Shown one piece after another: positions 30,068-37,730 of a DNA stretch of 64,000 nt. The notes below the pieces were generated by a model. The model made no database searches and was not told the origin of the DNA. It saw only the letters and a list, made by a program, of their open reading frames with translations. Positions within the stretch are counted from its first letter, which is position 1; each line of letters begins with the position of its first letter. The DNA comes from Desulfoferula mesophila (lineage in GTDB: Bacteria > Desulfobacterota > Desulfarculia > Desulfarculales > Desulfarculaceae): assembly GCF_037076455.1 (NCBI RefSeq), contig NZ_AP028679.1, positions 3,735,501 through 3,799,500 on the forward strand, read 5' to 3'. The translations under genes were made by a program, and so were the position numbers.

Positions 30068-32551
30068 ATGAGCCGCTTGCATCCCTTGATCCTGCCCGCG
30101 ATAGCCCTGGTGGGGGGCGTTCTCCTGGCCGCCGCCCTGGGTCCCTGGCCGGCCTGGCCTCCGTTGGCCGGGGCCGGGCTGTTGCTGGCCCTGACCCTGG
30201 AGCGGGGCCTGCGCGGCAAGGGACTCAGCCCCTACCTCCTGGCCCTGGCCTGCCTCTTGGCCGGGGCCGGCCTGCTGCCTCTGGAGCGTGCCGCTTCCCT
30301 GCCCCCGGACCACCTCCTGCGCCTGGCCGACGGCAAGACCCACCAGATCGAAGCCGTGGCCCTGTCCCCGGCCCAGCCCGGCGGCCGGGGCGCGCGCCTG
30401 CTGGCCGAGGCCCGCGCGGTGGACGGCCGGGCGGTGAGCGGCCTGCTGCGCCTGTCGCTGGCCCCGGAACTGGCCCCGCCCCCGGCGGGGCGGCGCTTCG
30501 CCCTGCGGGTCAGCCTGCGCCCGGTGACCAGCCTGGCCAACCCCGGCGGCTTTGACTACGCCAAGTTCATGGCCGACCAGGGAATATGGGTGCAGGCCTA
30601 TGGGGGCCGCAACAGCGGCCTGCGGGTGTTGGGGGCCGGGGACCTGCCCTGGCCCCGCGCCCGGCTGCTGGCCGCCCGTCAGCGCCTGGCCGGGCAGATC
30701 GGCTCGCTGCCCTTTTCCCAGGGCCGGGAGCTCTTGCGGGCCCTGGTGCTGGGCCAGCGGGGCGGCCTGAGCGCCCCCCTGCGCGAGGCCTTCGGAGCCA
30801 CGGGCACGGCCCACCTGCTGGCCATCAGCGGCCTGCACGTGGGCCTGGTGTGGGGCCTGGCCTACGCCCTGTTGCGCTGGCTCCTGGCCGCCTGGCCCGG
30901 CCTGGCCCTGCGCTGGCCGGTGCTCAAGCTGGCCGCCGCCCTGGCCCTGCTGCCCGCCGGGGCCTACGCCGCCCTGGCCGGAGGCTCCACCCCCACCCTG
31001 CGGGCCCTGGTGATGATCGCCTGCCTGGTGGCCGCCTTGTGGGCCGCGCGGCCCTATCGCCCCGCCGGGGGCCTGGCCCTGGCCGCCCTGGTCATCGGCC
31101 TGTTGTGGCCCGAATCCCCCCTGACCCTCAGCTTCCAGATGTCCTTCGTGGCCGTGGCCGCCATCCTCCTGGCCGCCGCGCCCCTGGCCCGCTGGCTGCG
31201 GGGCCTGGCTCCCGGCCCCCGCCTGGCCGGGGCGCTCTTGGGCTGGCTGGGGCTCAGCGGGGTGGTGGGCCTGGCGGTGTGGCCCTTGGCGGTGCAGGGC
31301 TTCCACCAGCTCCCGCTGTACTCGCTGCCCGCCAACGCCCTGCTCATCCCCCTGGTGGCCATGCTCACCTTGCCCCTGGCCCTGCTGGCCGCCGGAGTGG
31401 GCCTGCTCTGGAGCGCCGGCGGCCAGGCCCTGTTCGCCCTGGCCGCCTGGCCAGCCCAGGGAGCGGTGTTCCTGGTGCAGTGGCTGGCCGGGCTGCCCGG
31501 CGCGGTGCGCTATTTGGCCGGTCCGGGCCCCTGGGCCGTGGCCCTGCTCTACGCCGGGGCCCTGGCCGCCCTGGCCCTGCCCCGGCGCTGGGCCTGGGGC
31601 CTGGGGGCCGGGCTGGGGGCGGCTGGCCTGGCGCTGTGGCTGGGATTCTCCGGCCCGCCGCTGGCCGACGGCCGCCTCCGGGCCTGGGTCTTGGACGTGG
31701 GCCAGGGCTCTGCCACGGTGGCGCGCCTGCCGGGGGGCCAGGTGCTGGTCATCGACGGCGGCGGCTGGGGGGGCAGCGACTTCGATTTCGGCCGCCAGGT
31801 CATCGCCCCCTTCCTGTGGGGCAGAGGCTTCAACCGGGTGGCGGTGGTGGCCTGCTCCCATCCCGACGCGGACCACGCCGGAGGCCTGCCCTTTGTGGCC
31901 CGCTGGTTCGCTCCCCGCCAGGTGTGGATCAACGGCGAGACGGCGGGGGGCTGGTACGGCCGCCTGCTGGCCATCGCCCGGGAGCAGGGCATCCCCGTGC
32001 TGGGGCCCCGGGAGATCGCCGCCCTGAAGGAGCTGGGAGGGGCTGAGCTGCGTCTGCTCTGGCCGCCGCCAGGGAGGGACTTGGCCGCCCTCAGCGAAAA
32101 CGATCGCTCCCTGTGGTTGGGGCTGGGCCTGGAGCGGGCCTGGCTGTGGCTGCCCGGCGACGGCGGGCCCCAGGTGGAACGGGCGGTCGCCCCCCTGCTG
32201 CCCGAAGGCGGTTTCCAGGTGCTCTTGGGCCCCCACCACGGGGCAAAGAACTCCCTGACCCCCGCCCTGCTGGAGCGCATGCAACCCCAGGCGGTGGTGT
32301 TTTCCTCGGGCTGCTGGGGCCGCTGGCCCTCGCCCAACCGCCGGGCCCTGGGCCAGGCGCTGGGGGCCGGGGCCAAGGTCTATGGCACCAACTGGCAAGG
32401 CTGCCTGGAGTTGGACAGCGGCGGAGGGGCCTGGAGCATCCGCCCCACCCTGGACCCGCCCCGCGAGTGCCTGGCCCCCCGGCCCGGAAAAAGCGAACCC
32501 GCCTCGCCAGGCGGCGAAGCGGGCCCCAAACCATCGAACAGCGGCGGTTAG
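30068..32551 (+). CDS. ComEC/Rec2-family DNA uptake channel with metallo-beta-lactamase-like domain
   Basis: 827 residues, very GC-rich. A DUF4131-like N-terminal segment with two or three helices and an OB-like domain is followed by the ComEC helical core; LLAISGLHVGLVWG (about residue 255) is the family hallmark. The C-terminal third is a metallo-beta-lactamase fold with LDVGQGSATV and HPDADHAGG near residue 598. It would transport single-stranded DNA through the inner membrane during natural transformation, with the C-terminal domain a candidate nuclease. Its end overlaps the convergent MerR gene by four bases. Confidence 0.9.
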   Translation: MSRLHPLILPAIALVGGVLLAAALGPWPAWPPLAGAGLLLALTLERGLRGKGLSPYLLALACLLAGAGLLPLERAASLPPDHLLRLADGKTHQIEAVALSPAQPGGRGARLLAEARAVDGRAVSGLLRLSLAPELAPPPAGRRFALRVSLRPVTSLANPGGFDYAKFMADQGIWVQAYGGRNSGLRVLGAGDLPWPRARLLAARQRLAGQIGSLPFSQGRELLRALVLGQRGGLSAPLREAFGATGTAHLLAISGLHVGLVWGLAYALLRWLLAAWPGLALRWPVLKLAAALALLPAGAYAALAGGSTPTLRALVMIACLVAALWAARPYRPAGGLALAALVIGLLWPESPLTLSFQMSFVAVAAILLAAAPLARWLRGLAPGPRLAGALLGWLGLSGVVGLAVWPLAVQGFHQLPLYSLPANALLIPLVAMLTLPLALLAAGVGLLWSAGGQALFALAAWPAQGAVFLVQWLAGLPGAVRYLAGPGPWAVALLYAGALAALALPRRWAWGLGAGLGAAGLALWLGFSGPPLADGRLRAWVLDVGQGSATVARLPGGQVLVIDGGGWGGSDFDFGRQVIAPFLWGRGFNRVAVVACSHPDADHAGGLPFVARWFAPRQVWINGETAGGWYGRLLAIAREQGIPVLGPREIAALKELGGAELRLLWPPPGRDLAALSENDRSLWLGLGLERAWLWLPGDGGPQVERAVAPLLPEGGFQVLLGPHHGAKNSLTPALLERMQPQAVVFSSGCWGRWPSPNRRALGQALGAGAKVYGTNWQGCLELDSGGGAWSIRPTLDPPRECLAPRPGKSEPASPGGEAGPKPSNSGG
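32493..32523 (-). terminator. Terminator of the MerR gene, embedded in the 3' end of comEC
   Basis: Read on the minus strand, CCCGCTTCGCC-GCCT-GGCGAGGCGGG is followed by TTCGCTTTTT. The stem has one mismatch. It lies inside the last codons of the convergent comEC gene. Confidence 0.7.
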
Positions 32552-32952
32552 CGCTTGGTTAGGCCGTCCACCAGGGCCAGGGTGCGGCCCTGAATCTCCT
32601 TGAGGCGGTTCACCTGCTCTTCCAGGCTCTGCACCTGGCGGCGCAGGGCGGCCACCTCGCTTTGCAAGCTTTCCTGCTCCGGGGCATTTGTGGGGCCCGC
32701 CCCGTCGCCGGACAGGAGCTTGCGGGCCTGGCGCAGGCTCAGGCCCTCGTCCTTGAGCAGGCGGCGTACCTCGCCCAGCCGATCCAGGGAGCCTTGGCTG
32801 AACAGCCTGCGGCGGCCCGCCCCCCGGGTGATGCCCAGGTACTCCTCGAACTGCTGGTCATAATAGCGGATGGTGGCCGCCGGTATGCCCGTGCGCTCCA
32901 CCACCTCCTTGAGGCTCATCAGCCCCTTGTCCGGACCCGCCGCTGTGTCCAT
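32548..32952 (-). CDS. MerR-family transcriptional regulator
   Basis: 134 residues. The winged helix at the N-terminus has the MerR pattern MSLKEVVERTGIPAATIRYYDQ, then a variable wing and LRQARKLLSG, and a C-terminal coiled coil (residues 85-130: LQSEVAALRRQVQSLEEQV) that would mediate dimers. No Cys or effector domain follows, so it resembles short MerR-like DNA-binding proteins rather than metal sensors. Start: GGAGG is five bases before the ATG at 32952; an ATG at 32970 is less likely. Targets unknown. It overlaps comEC tail to tail. Confidence 0.85.
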   Translation of the reverse strand: MDTAAGPDKGLMSLKEVVERTGIPAATIRYYDQQFEEYLGITRGAGRRRLFSQGSLDRLGEVRRLLKDEGLSLRQARKLLSGDGAGPTNAPEQESLQSEVAALRRQVQSLEEQVNRLKEIQGRTLALVDGLTKR

Positions 32953-33050
32953 GGCATCCTCCCGCTGCATACCTTCCTATAGCATGCCTCCGACCCGGGG
33001 GACAAGCCAAGCCCGGTGTGATATATTCTCGCAGCAAGGAAACCCGGCCT

Positions 33051-33548
33051 ATGCCCGCAACTGAAAACCGCAAAAATCTTCGTCTCAAGCGCTGGGAGTG
33101 GTGGGCCCTGGTGGGCATGCTGGCCCTGAGCCTGGGCCTGGCCCTCAGGGGGTATTACCTGCGCGAGCCCCATCCGGTGCGGCTTTTCTTGGAGCGGGCC
33201 GAGTTGATCGACCAGGCGGCCAAGCGCTTCGCCGCCGACCACGGCGGGGCCTTCCCGCCCGACGGCATCATCACCCGCCGCCCGGCCGGGCTGGACGACA
33301 GCTACATCCACTGGGACGACGCCTGGCTCATCGACTTCGAGGTGGGGCCCAACGGCAAGGGCAGCCGCTACGTGTGCCTGGAGTTCACCGGCCCCAACGG
33401 CCGCCACGAGTACCGCCGCCTGTGCGCCAACCCGGAATACCGCCGGCGCTACGGCGAGGGCCAACCTATCCCCGGCAGCGACAACCGTATCTGGGTAATC
33501 GCCGAAGAGGCCCCCATCTACCACCCCCCCGCACCCCTGGGGCGCTAG
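33051..33548 (+). CDS. Uncharacterised membrane-anchored protein
   Basis: 165 residues; the ATG at 33051 follows AAGGA by ten bases. A basic N-terminus (about 14 residues) precedes one hydrophobic helix (WWALVGMLALSLGLAL, about residues 19-34). The remaining 130 residues are soluble, with many Tyr, Arg, Asp and Pro, and no motif I recognise. One helix with a positive start suggests a single-pass protein with its body outside the cytoplasm (a pilin-like or type II anchor orientation). It lies between a divergent MerR gene and repeat copy C. Confidence 0.6.
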   Translation: MPATENRKNLRLKRWEWWALVGMLALSLGLALRGYYLREPHPVRLFLERAELIDQAAKRFAADHGGAFPPDGIITRRPAGLDDSYIHWDDAWLIDFEVGPNGKGSRYVCLEFTGPNGRHEYRRLCANPEYRRRYGEGQPIPGSDNRIWVIAEEAPIYHPPAPLGR

Positions 33549-33651
33549 CCCGGATATTTCGTGGGGGTTGGGTGGAGAGAAACAACGAAACCTTATTCAT
33601 GTGTCTGTTATGAAAAAGGCTTCAGCATTTCTTAACTACATCCTGTGCCCT

Positions 33652-33777
33652 GGCCCGGCACGGCAAGCCGCCGGCAGACAAGGCGTCTGGCGAGCGAGGG
33701 CCGCAGGCGTAGCCCAAGCTACGTCGAGGCCCGAGGGAAGCCAGCAACACCGTATGCCGGTGGCTGGCGAATCCGGA
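33652..33777 (+). repeat. Dispersed intergenic repeat, copy C (full form)
   Basis: About 126 bp. Central stem GGCGTAG (33706-33712) / CTACGTC (33719-33725), flanked by GCGAGCGAGGGCC / GGCCCGAGGGAAGCC and the AACACCGTATGCCGG block. The outer arms are GGCCCGGCACGGCAAGCC and GGCTGGCGAATCCGG. It starts 104 bases after the preceding plus-strand stop. Confidence 0.85.
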
Positions 33778-33809
33778 CCCACAACCCTCATGAAATTTGC
33801 GGGCTAGCT

Positions 33810-34727
33810 TTGGACGCCGCCCGTCTGGCGAGCCGGGTCAATCTGCTGGGCCCCTGGCTGCGCCGGGTCATGGGCGGCCCCGCCCGCAAGATAAGCCTGG
33901 ACCCAGGGCTGGGCTGCCCTCACCGGCCGGAGGGCGTCGGCCCCGGCGGCTGCCTTTATTGCCCGCCCGGCGGCTCGGGCCCCGGCCGGGGCGGCACTCT
34001 CAGCGAACAACTGGAGCACGGCCTGGACCGCCTTCGCGCCCGGCGCGGCCCCACCCCCCGGGCCCTGGCCTATTTCCAGGCCTATACCGCCACCAACGCA
34101 CCGGCCCAGGTCTTGGAGCCCCTGTTCATGGAGGTGGCCCGCCACCCGGCGGTGGCCGGGATCATCGTGGCCACCCGGCCCGACTGCCTGCCCCCGGCCA
34201 CCTGGGAGCTCTTGGCCGAGCTGGCCCGCCGCCGCCCCTTGTGGCTGGAGCTGGGCCTGCAAAGCGCCCACGACGCCACCCTGACGCGCATCAACCGGGG
34301 GCACGACGTGGCCTGCTTCGACCAAGCCCTGGCCCAGGCCCATGCCCGCGGACTGAGGGTGGTGGCCCATGTTATCCTGGGGCTGCCCGGCGAGGATATG
34401 GGCCACACCAACGCCACCGCCCGCCATCTGGCCCAGGGCGGGGTGTGGGGCGTGAAGCTGCACAACCTCATGGTGCTGGCCGGAGCCCCCCTGGCCCACG
34501 AGCACCGGGCCGGCGGGCTGGCCCTGTGGAACCAAGAGGAATACGCCCGAGCGGCGGCCGCTTTTTTGGCCCGCCTGCCCCGGCGGGTGCTGGTGCACCG
34601 CCTGGCCGCCGATCCCGGCCCGGACCGGCTGCTGGCCCCCGGCTGGGCCGCGGACAAGGACGCGGTGCTCAGGGCCATCGCCCAGGCAATGGAAGAGGAC
34701 AACCTACGCCAAGGAGACCTGGCATGA
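33810..34727 (+). CDS. Radical SAM protein, TIGR01212/YhcC-like
   Basis: 305 residues. The cluster motif is GLGCPHRPEGVGPGGCLYC, where the first Cys is separated from the CxxC pair by a long spacer, as in the TIGR01212 (YhcC) family. The LGLQSAHDATLTRINRGHD segment and VILGLPGED are also typical. The chemistry of this family is not established. Start: TTG at 33810 aligns with the usual short N-terminus; an ATG at 33870 would trim it. The open frame continues upstream through repeat copy C, which I do not consider coding. It overlaps the next gene by four bases (ATGA). Confidence 0.8.
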   Translation: MDAARLASRVNLLGPWLRRVMGGPARKISLDPGLGCPHRPEGVGPGGCLYCPPGGSGPGRGGTLSEQLEHGLDRLRARRGPTPRALAYFQAYTATNAPAQVLEPLFMEVARHPAVAGIIVATRPDCLPPATWELLAELARRRPLWLELGLQSAHDATLTRINRGHDVACFDQALAQAHARGLRVVAHVILGLPGEDMGHTNATARHLAQGGVWGVKLHNLMVLAGAPLAHEHRAGGLALWNQEEYARAAAAFLARLPRRVLVHRLAADPGPDRLLAPGWAADKDAVLRAIAQAMEEDNLRQGDLA

Positions 34728-35242
34728 GCGAGCTGGAGCTTTTCAGTTTGAAGACCCCCCTGGGAACCGTACGGGGGGCGATGGGGCCCCGGGGCCTGGT
34801 GGCCCTGACCCTGCGGCAAGACCAAGGGGAATATCTGGAGAAGCTTCTGACCAAGCGCGCCCCGGGGGCCAAGCGCAAGCGGGTGGCCGCTAAATCCTGC
34901 GAGGCGGCACGGCAGCTTACGGCCTACTTCAAGAGCCCCCAGGCTCCCCTGGACCTCCCCCTGGACCTGGAGGGGCTCACCCCCTTTACCCAGGCGGTGC
35001 TGTTGAGCCTCAAGGACATTCCCCCCGGCCAGACCCTTACCTACGGCCAGGTGGCCGAGATCGTGGGGCGCCCCCGGGCCCCCCGGGCGGTGGGCCAGGC
35101 CCTGCACAACAACCCCCTGCCCCTGTTTTTGGCCTGTCACCGGGTCATAGGGGCCGACGGCGGCCTGACCGGCTTCGGCTCCGGTCTGCCCGCCAAAAAG
35201 GCGCTACTGGCTTGGGAGGCTGGGGAAAACCCCTGGAATTAG
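34724..35242 (+). CDS. ogt: Methylated-DNA--protein-cysteine methyltransferase (Ogt/MGMT)
   Basis: 172 residues. It transfers alkyl groups from O6-alkylguanine in DNA to its own Cys. The acceptor Cys is residue 138 in LACHRVIG, where most family members have PCHRV; the Pro is replaced by Ala. The DNA-binding helix (TYGQVAEIVG) and the Arg finger region RAVGQALHNNPLP are present. It starts on the ATGA that ends the radical SAM gene, with AAGGAG upstream, so the two are coupled. The Pro-to-Ala change does not by itself predict loss of activity. Confidence 0.9.
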   Translation: MSELELFSLKTPLGTVRGAMGPRGLVALTLRQDQGEYLEKLLTKRAPGAKRKRVAAKSCEAARQLTAYFKSPQAPLDLPLDLEGLTPFTQAVLLSLKDIPPGQTLTYGQVAEIVGRPRAPRAVGQALHNNPLPLFLACHRVIGADGGLTGFGSGLPAKKALLAWEAGENPWN

Positions 35243-35243
35243 T

Positions 35244-36038
35244 CTAGGCGGCCAACTCGACGCGGCCGCCGCCGCTGGCCTTGGCGCGATACAGGGCCTG
35301 GTCGGCCCGGCGCAGCAGATCGTCCGCGTCGCCTTCGTGGCCCTGATTGCTCACCACCCCGATACTGGCCCCGAAGCTCAACACCTTTCCGCCCAGCACC
35401 AGGTCGGTGGCGACCAGGGCCCGCCGAATCCGATCCGCCAGGCTGGCCGCGCTCTCCAGGTCGCTGTAGGGGGCCAGCACCATGAACTCGTCCCCGCCGA
35501 AGCGACCCACCATGTCGTCCCGGCGGGTGGTGCGGCGAATGATATCCGCGCAGGCGTACAGGGCCTTGTCACCGGCCAGATGCCCCAGGCTGTCGTTGAT
35601 TTGTTTGAAACCGTCCAGATCGATGAGCAACAGGGAAACCGGGTGGCCATGCCTGGCGGCCAGGGAAAATTCCCGGCGGGCCATATCCATGAAGTAGCGG
35701 CGGTTGTAGGTCTGGGTGAGGTCGTCGGTACGCGACAGACGCTGGATCTCCCGGCGGGAATCCACCAAGTCCAGCATCAGGCTGAACACCTTGTAGGCCA
35801 CCGGCGGGGCCACCAAAAGGGGCGCCATGGTGCTGATGAGCATGCCCACGCCCAAGTCACCCAAGGAGTATTTGCCGGCCAAGAGCAACATTGGGACCGT
35901 GACCACCCAAGAACCCAGGACCGAAACCATGGCTACCAAAACGGTGGCCCTGACCACGTCCTTTTTATTTCTTATGGCGAAACGAGCCGTTTCCTTGTGA
36001 TCTTCGGTTCTCACCAGATTTCTCTTCCCGCGGACCAA
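35244..36038 (-). CDS. Membrane-bound diguanylate cyclase (GGDEF)
   Basis: 264 residues. Two hydrophobic helices (about residues 31-54 and 62-84) anchor a C-terminal GGDEF domain. The active site GGDEF is intact at 181-185, as is an inhibitory I-site RxxD at 172-175, so this enzyme should make c-di-GMP and be feedback-inhibited. No HAMP, PAS or other sensor domain is visible. The predicted start is TTG at 36038; a GTG at 36014 is an alternative that leaves both helices. Confidence 0.9.
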   Translation of the reverse strand: MVRGKRNLVRTEDHKETARFAIRNKKDVVRATVLVAMVSVLGSWVVTVPMLLLAGKYSLGDLGVGMLISTMAPLLVAPPVAYKVFSLMLDLVDSRREIQRLSRTDDLTQTYNRRYFMDMARREFSLAARHGHPVSLLLIDLDGFKQINDSLGHLAGDKALYACADIIRRTTRRDDMVGRFGGDEFMVLAPYSDLESAASLADRIRRALVATDLVLGGKVLSFGASIGVVSNQGHEGDADDLLRRADQALYRAKASGGGRVELAA

Positions 36039-36168
36039 TGGTGAAAAACGCTAAAATTTTCTTATCATAGCACACTTGCCGGAATGGTGAAGAGGGACAA
36101 AGGGCACAAACCACTACTATAAATATATGGATTTCGAAGCGGGGCCGAAGATTAGGCCGGCGCGGCCC

Positions 36169-36203
36169 AAAAAAGGGAGCCCCGCCATGGCGGGGCTCCC
36201 GGT
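36169..36203 (-). terminator. Terminator after the Na+-pump beta subunit gene
   Basis: On the minus strand, a 26-base perfect palindrome (36175-36200, GGGAGCCCCGCCA and its complement) is followed by TTTTTT. The zero-length nominal loop means the centre opens in RNA. Confidence 0.9.
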
Positions 36204-36222
36204 GAATACGCGGATCAGCGGA

Positions 36223-37416
36223 TCAGAAGTTGATGAACAGGCCCAGGAAGTAACCACCGGCCACCGCCGAGCCGATGACGCCGGCCACGTTGGGGCCCAT
36301 GGCGTGCATCAACAGGAAGTTCTTCTTGTTGTTCTTCTGGCCCAGGTGATGCACGATGCGCGCGCTCATGGGGACGGCCGAAACACCGGCCGCGCCCAGC
36401 ATGGGGTTGAAGGGCTCCTTGGATATCTTGGCCATGATCTTGCCGAAGATGACCCCGGCCCCGGTGCCCACGCAGAAGGCGGCCAGGCCCAGGAACAGCA
36501 CCAACAGGGTGCGCGGGTCCATGACCCGGTCGGCCGGCATGGAGGCACCGATGCCCAACATGAGCAGGATGGTGATGATGTTGATCAGCTCGTTCTGGGC
36601 GGTGTTGGAAAGGCGCTCCACCACCCCGGACTCGCGGAACAGGTTGCCCAGCAAGAGGAAGCCCACCAGGGGGGCGCTCTTGGGGATGATCAGGATGATG
36701 AGCAGCATGGCCACGATGGGGAACAGGATCCGCTCAATGCGGCTCACCGGACGCAGGGTGGGCTTCATGAACACGGAGCGTTCGGCCTTGGAGGTCAACA
36801 GCTTGATGATGGGCGGCTGGATGATGGCCACCATGGCCATGTAGGAATAAGCCGCCGTGGCGGTGATGCCCATGATGTCCGGGGCCAGGAGCCCGGTGGT
36901 GTAAATGGTGGTGGGGCCGTCCGCCCCGCCGATGATGCCTATGGAGCAGGCCTCCTTGAGCGAGAAGCCCCAGTCGGGCCACACCAGACCCACGGCCAGG
37001 GCCCCCAGGAAGCTGGTGTAGATGCCCACCTGGGCCGCCGCGCCCAACAGGAAGGCCCGGGGATTGGCGATCAGGGGGCTGAAGTCGGTGAGCGCCCCGA
37101 TGCCGAAGAAGATGAACTGGGGCAGGATGGTCCAGGTGTAGAGCCCGTACTTGAGGATGATGCCCAACACCCCGGCCATGCCCGGCTGCATTCCCGGTTC
37201 CGGCTGGCTGGTCAGGCCGGTCAGCGGCAGGTTGGCCAGGATCATGCCCGCGCCGATGGGTAGAAGCTCGTAGGGTTCCCACTCCTTGATGATGGCCAGG
37301 GCGATGAAGCCCAGGCCCACCAGGATCATGATGATATGGGGCAGGTCCAGGTTGCCGAAGCCCACCTGGATGCCCAGTATCTTGAGCACTCCCTCGTGAT
37401 AAGCGATCCAACTCAT
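36223..37416 (-). CDS. Na+-translocating decarboxylase beta subunit (OadB/GcdB/MmdB type)
   Basis: 397 residues, about 11 hydrophobic helices. It is the membrane ion channel of biotin-dependent decarboxylase pumps, which export Na+ using decarboxylation of oxaloacetate, methylmalonyl-CoA or glutaconyl-CoA. IIGGADGPTTIYTTG is the conserved helix that holds the essential Asp, and GAAGVSAVPMSAR near the C-terminus is also conserved. The gamma-like gene lies directly upstream. No alpha (carboxyltransferase) or biotin-carrier gene is in the window, so the substrate cannot be assigned. Confidence 0.92.
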   Translation of the reverse strand: MSWIAYHEGVLKILGIQVGFGNLDLPHIIMILVGLGFIALAIIKEWEPYELLPIGAGMILANLPLTGLTSQPEPGMQPGMAGVLGIILKYGLYTWTILPQFIFFGIGALTDFSPLIANPRAFLLGAAAQVGIYTSFLGALAVGLVWPDWGFSLKEACSIGIIGGADGPTTIYTTGLLAPDIMGITATAAYSYMAMVAIIQPPIIKLLTSKAERSVFMKPTLRPVSRIERILFPIVAMLLIILIIPKSAPLVGFLLLGNLFRESGVVERLSNTAQNELINIITILLMLGIGASMPADRVMDPRTLLVLFLGLAAFCVGTGAGVIFGKIMAKISKEPFNPMLGAAGVSAVPMSARIVHHLGQKNNKKNFLLMHAMGPNVAGVIGSAVAGGYFLGLFINF

Positions 37417-37418
37417 GC

Positions 37419-37592
37419 CTAGGCCTCCTTTTGGGCGGCCGCGGCGGCCTTTTTCTTGGCCTCGCGCGCGGTGAAGATTTTGCCCATCAGGCTGGTGGCC
37501 AAGGCCAGCAGCGACATGATCAGGAACACGACCAGGAGCCCTCCGCCCACGATACTGAAGGCCTGTCCCCAGTCAACCGGTGGTGGTTGCAT
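37419..37592 (-). CDS. Small Na+-pump gamma-like subunit (OadG-like)
   Basis: 57 residues. One hydrophobic helix (about residues 13-35: FSIVGGGLLVVFLIMSLLAL) is followed by a basic/Ala-rich tail (REAKKKAAAAAQKEA). This is the usual layout of OadG/MmdE-type gamma subunits. The ATG has GAGAGA upstream; the stop (37419-37421) is two bases before the beta-subunit start, and AAAAGGAGG inside its 3' end is the binding site for that gene. It was identified by reading the minus strand by eye. Confidence 0.8.
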   Translation of the reverse strand: MQPPPVDWGQAFSIVGGGLLVVFLIMSLLALATSLMGKIFTAREAKKKAAAAAQKEA

Positions 37593-37730
37593 GATTTTCT
37601 CTCTCCCTTGTGGTCAAGCGCGGCCTACACCCTGCCTGCCAATGTGTTTGGCCGCTCCCTCGGCGGCCATGATTGGTTTCGGGAAATAATAGGAGGGCAA
37701 CGGGGCTATGTCAAGGTTAGTCCTTAAAGC

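Noticed and set aside
33645-33809. Upstream extension of the radical SAM gene through repeat copy C
   Set aside because: The extension is repeat sequence without a start signal, and the family begins near 33810.
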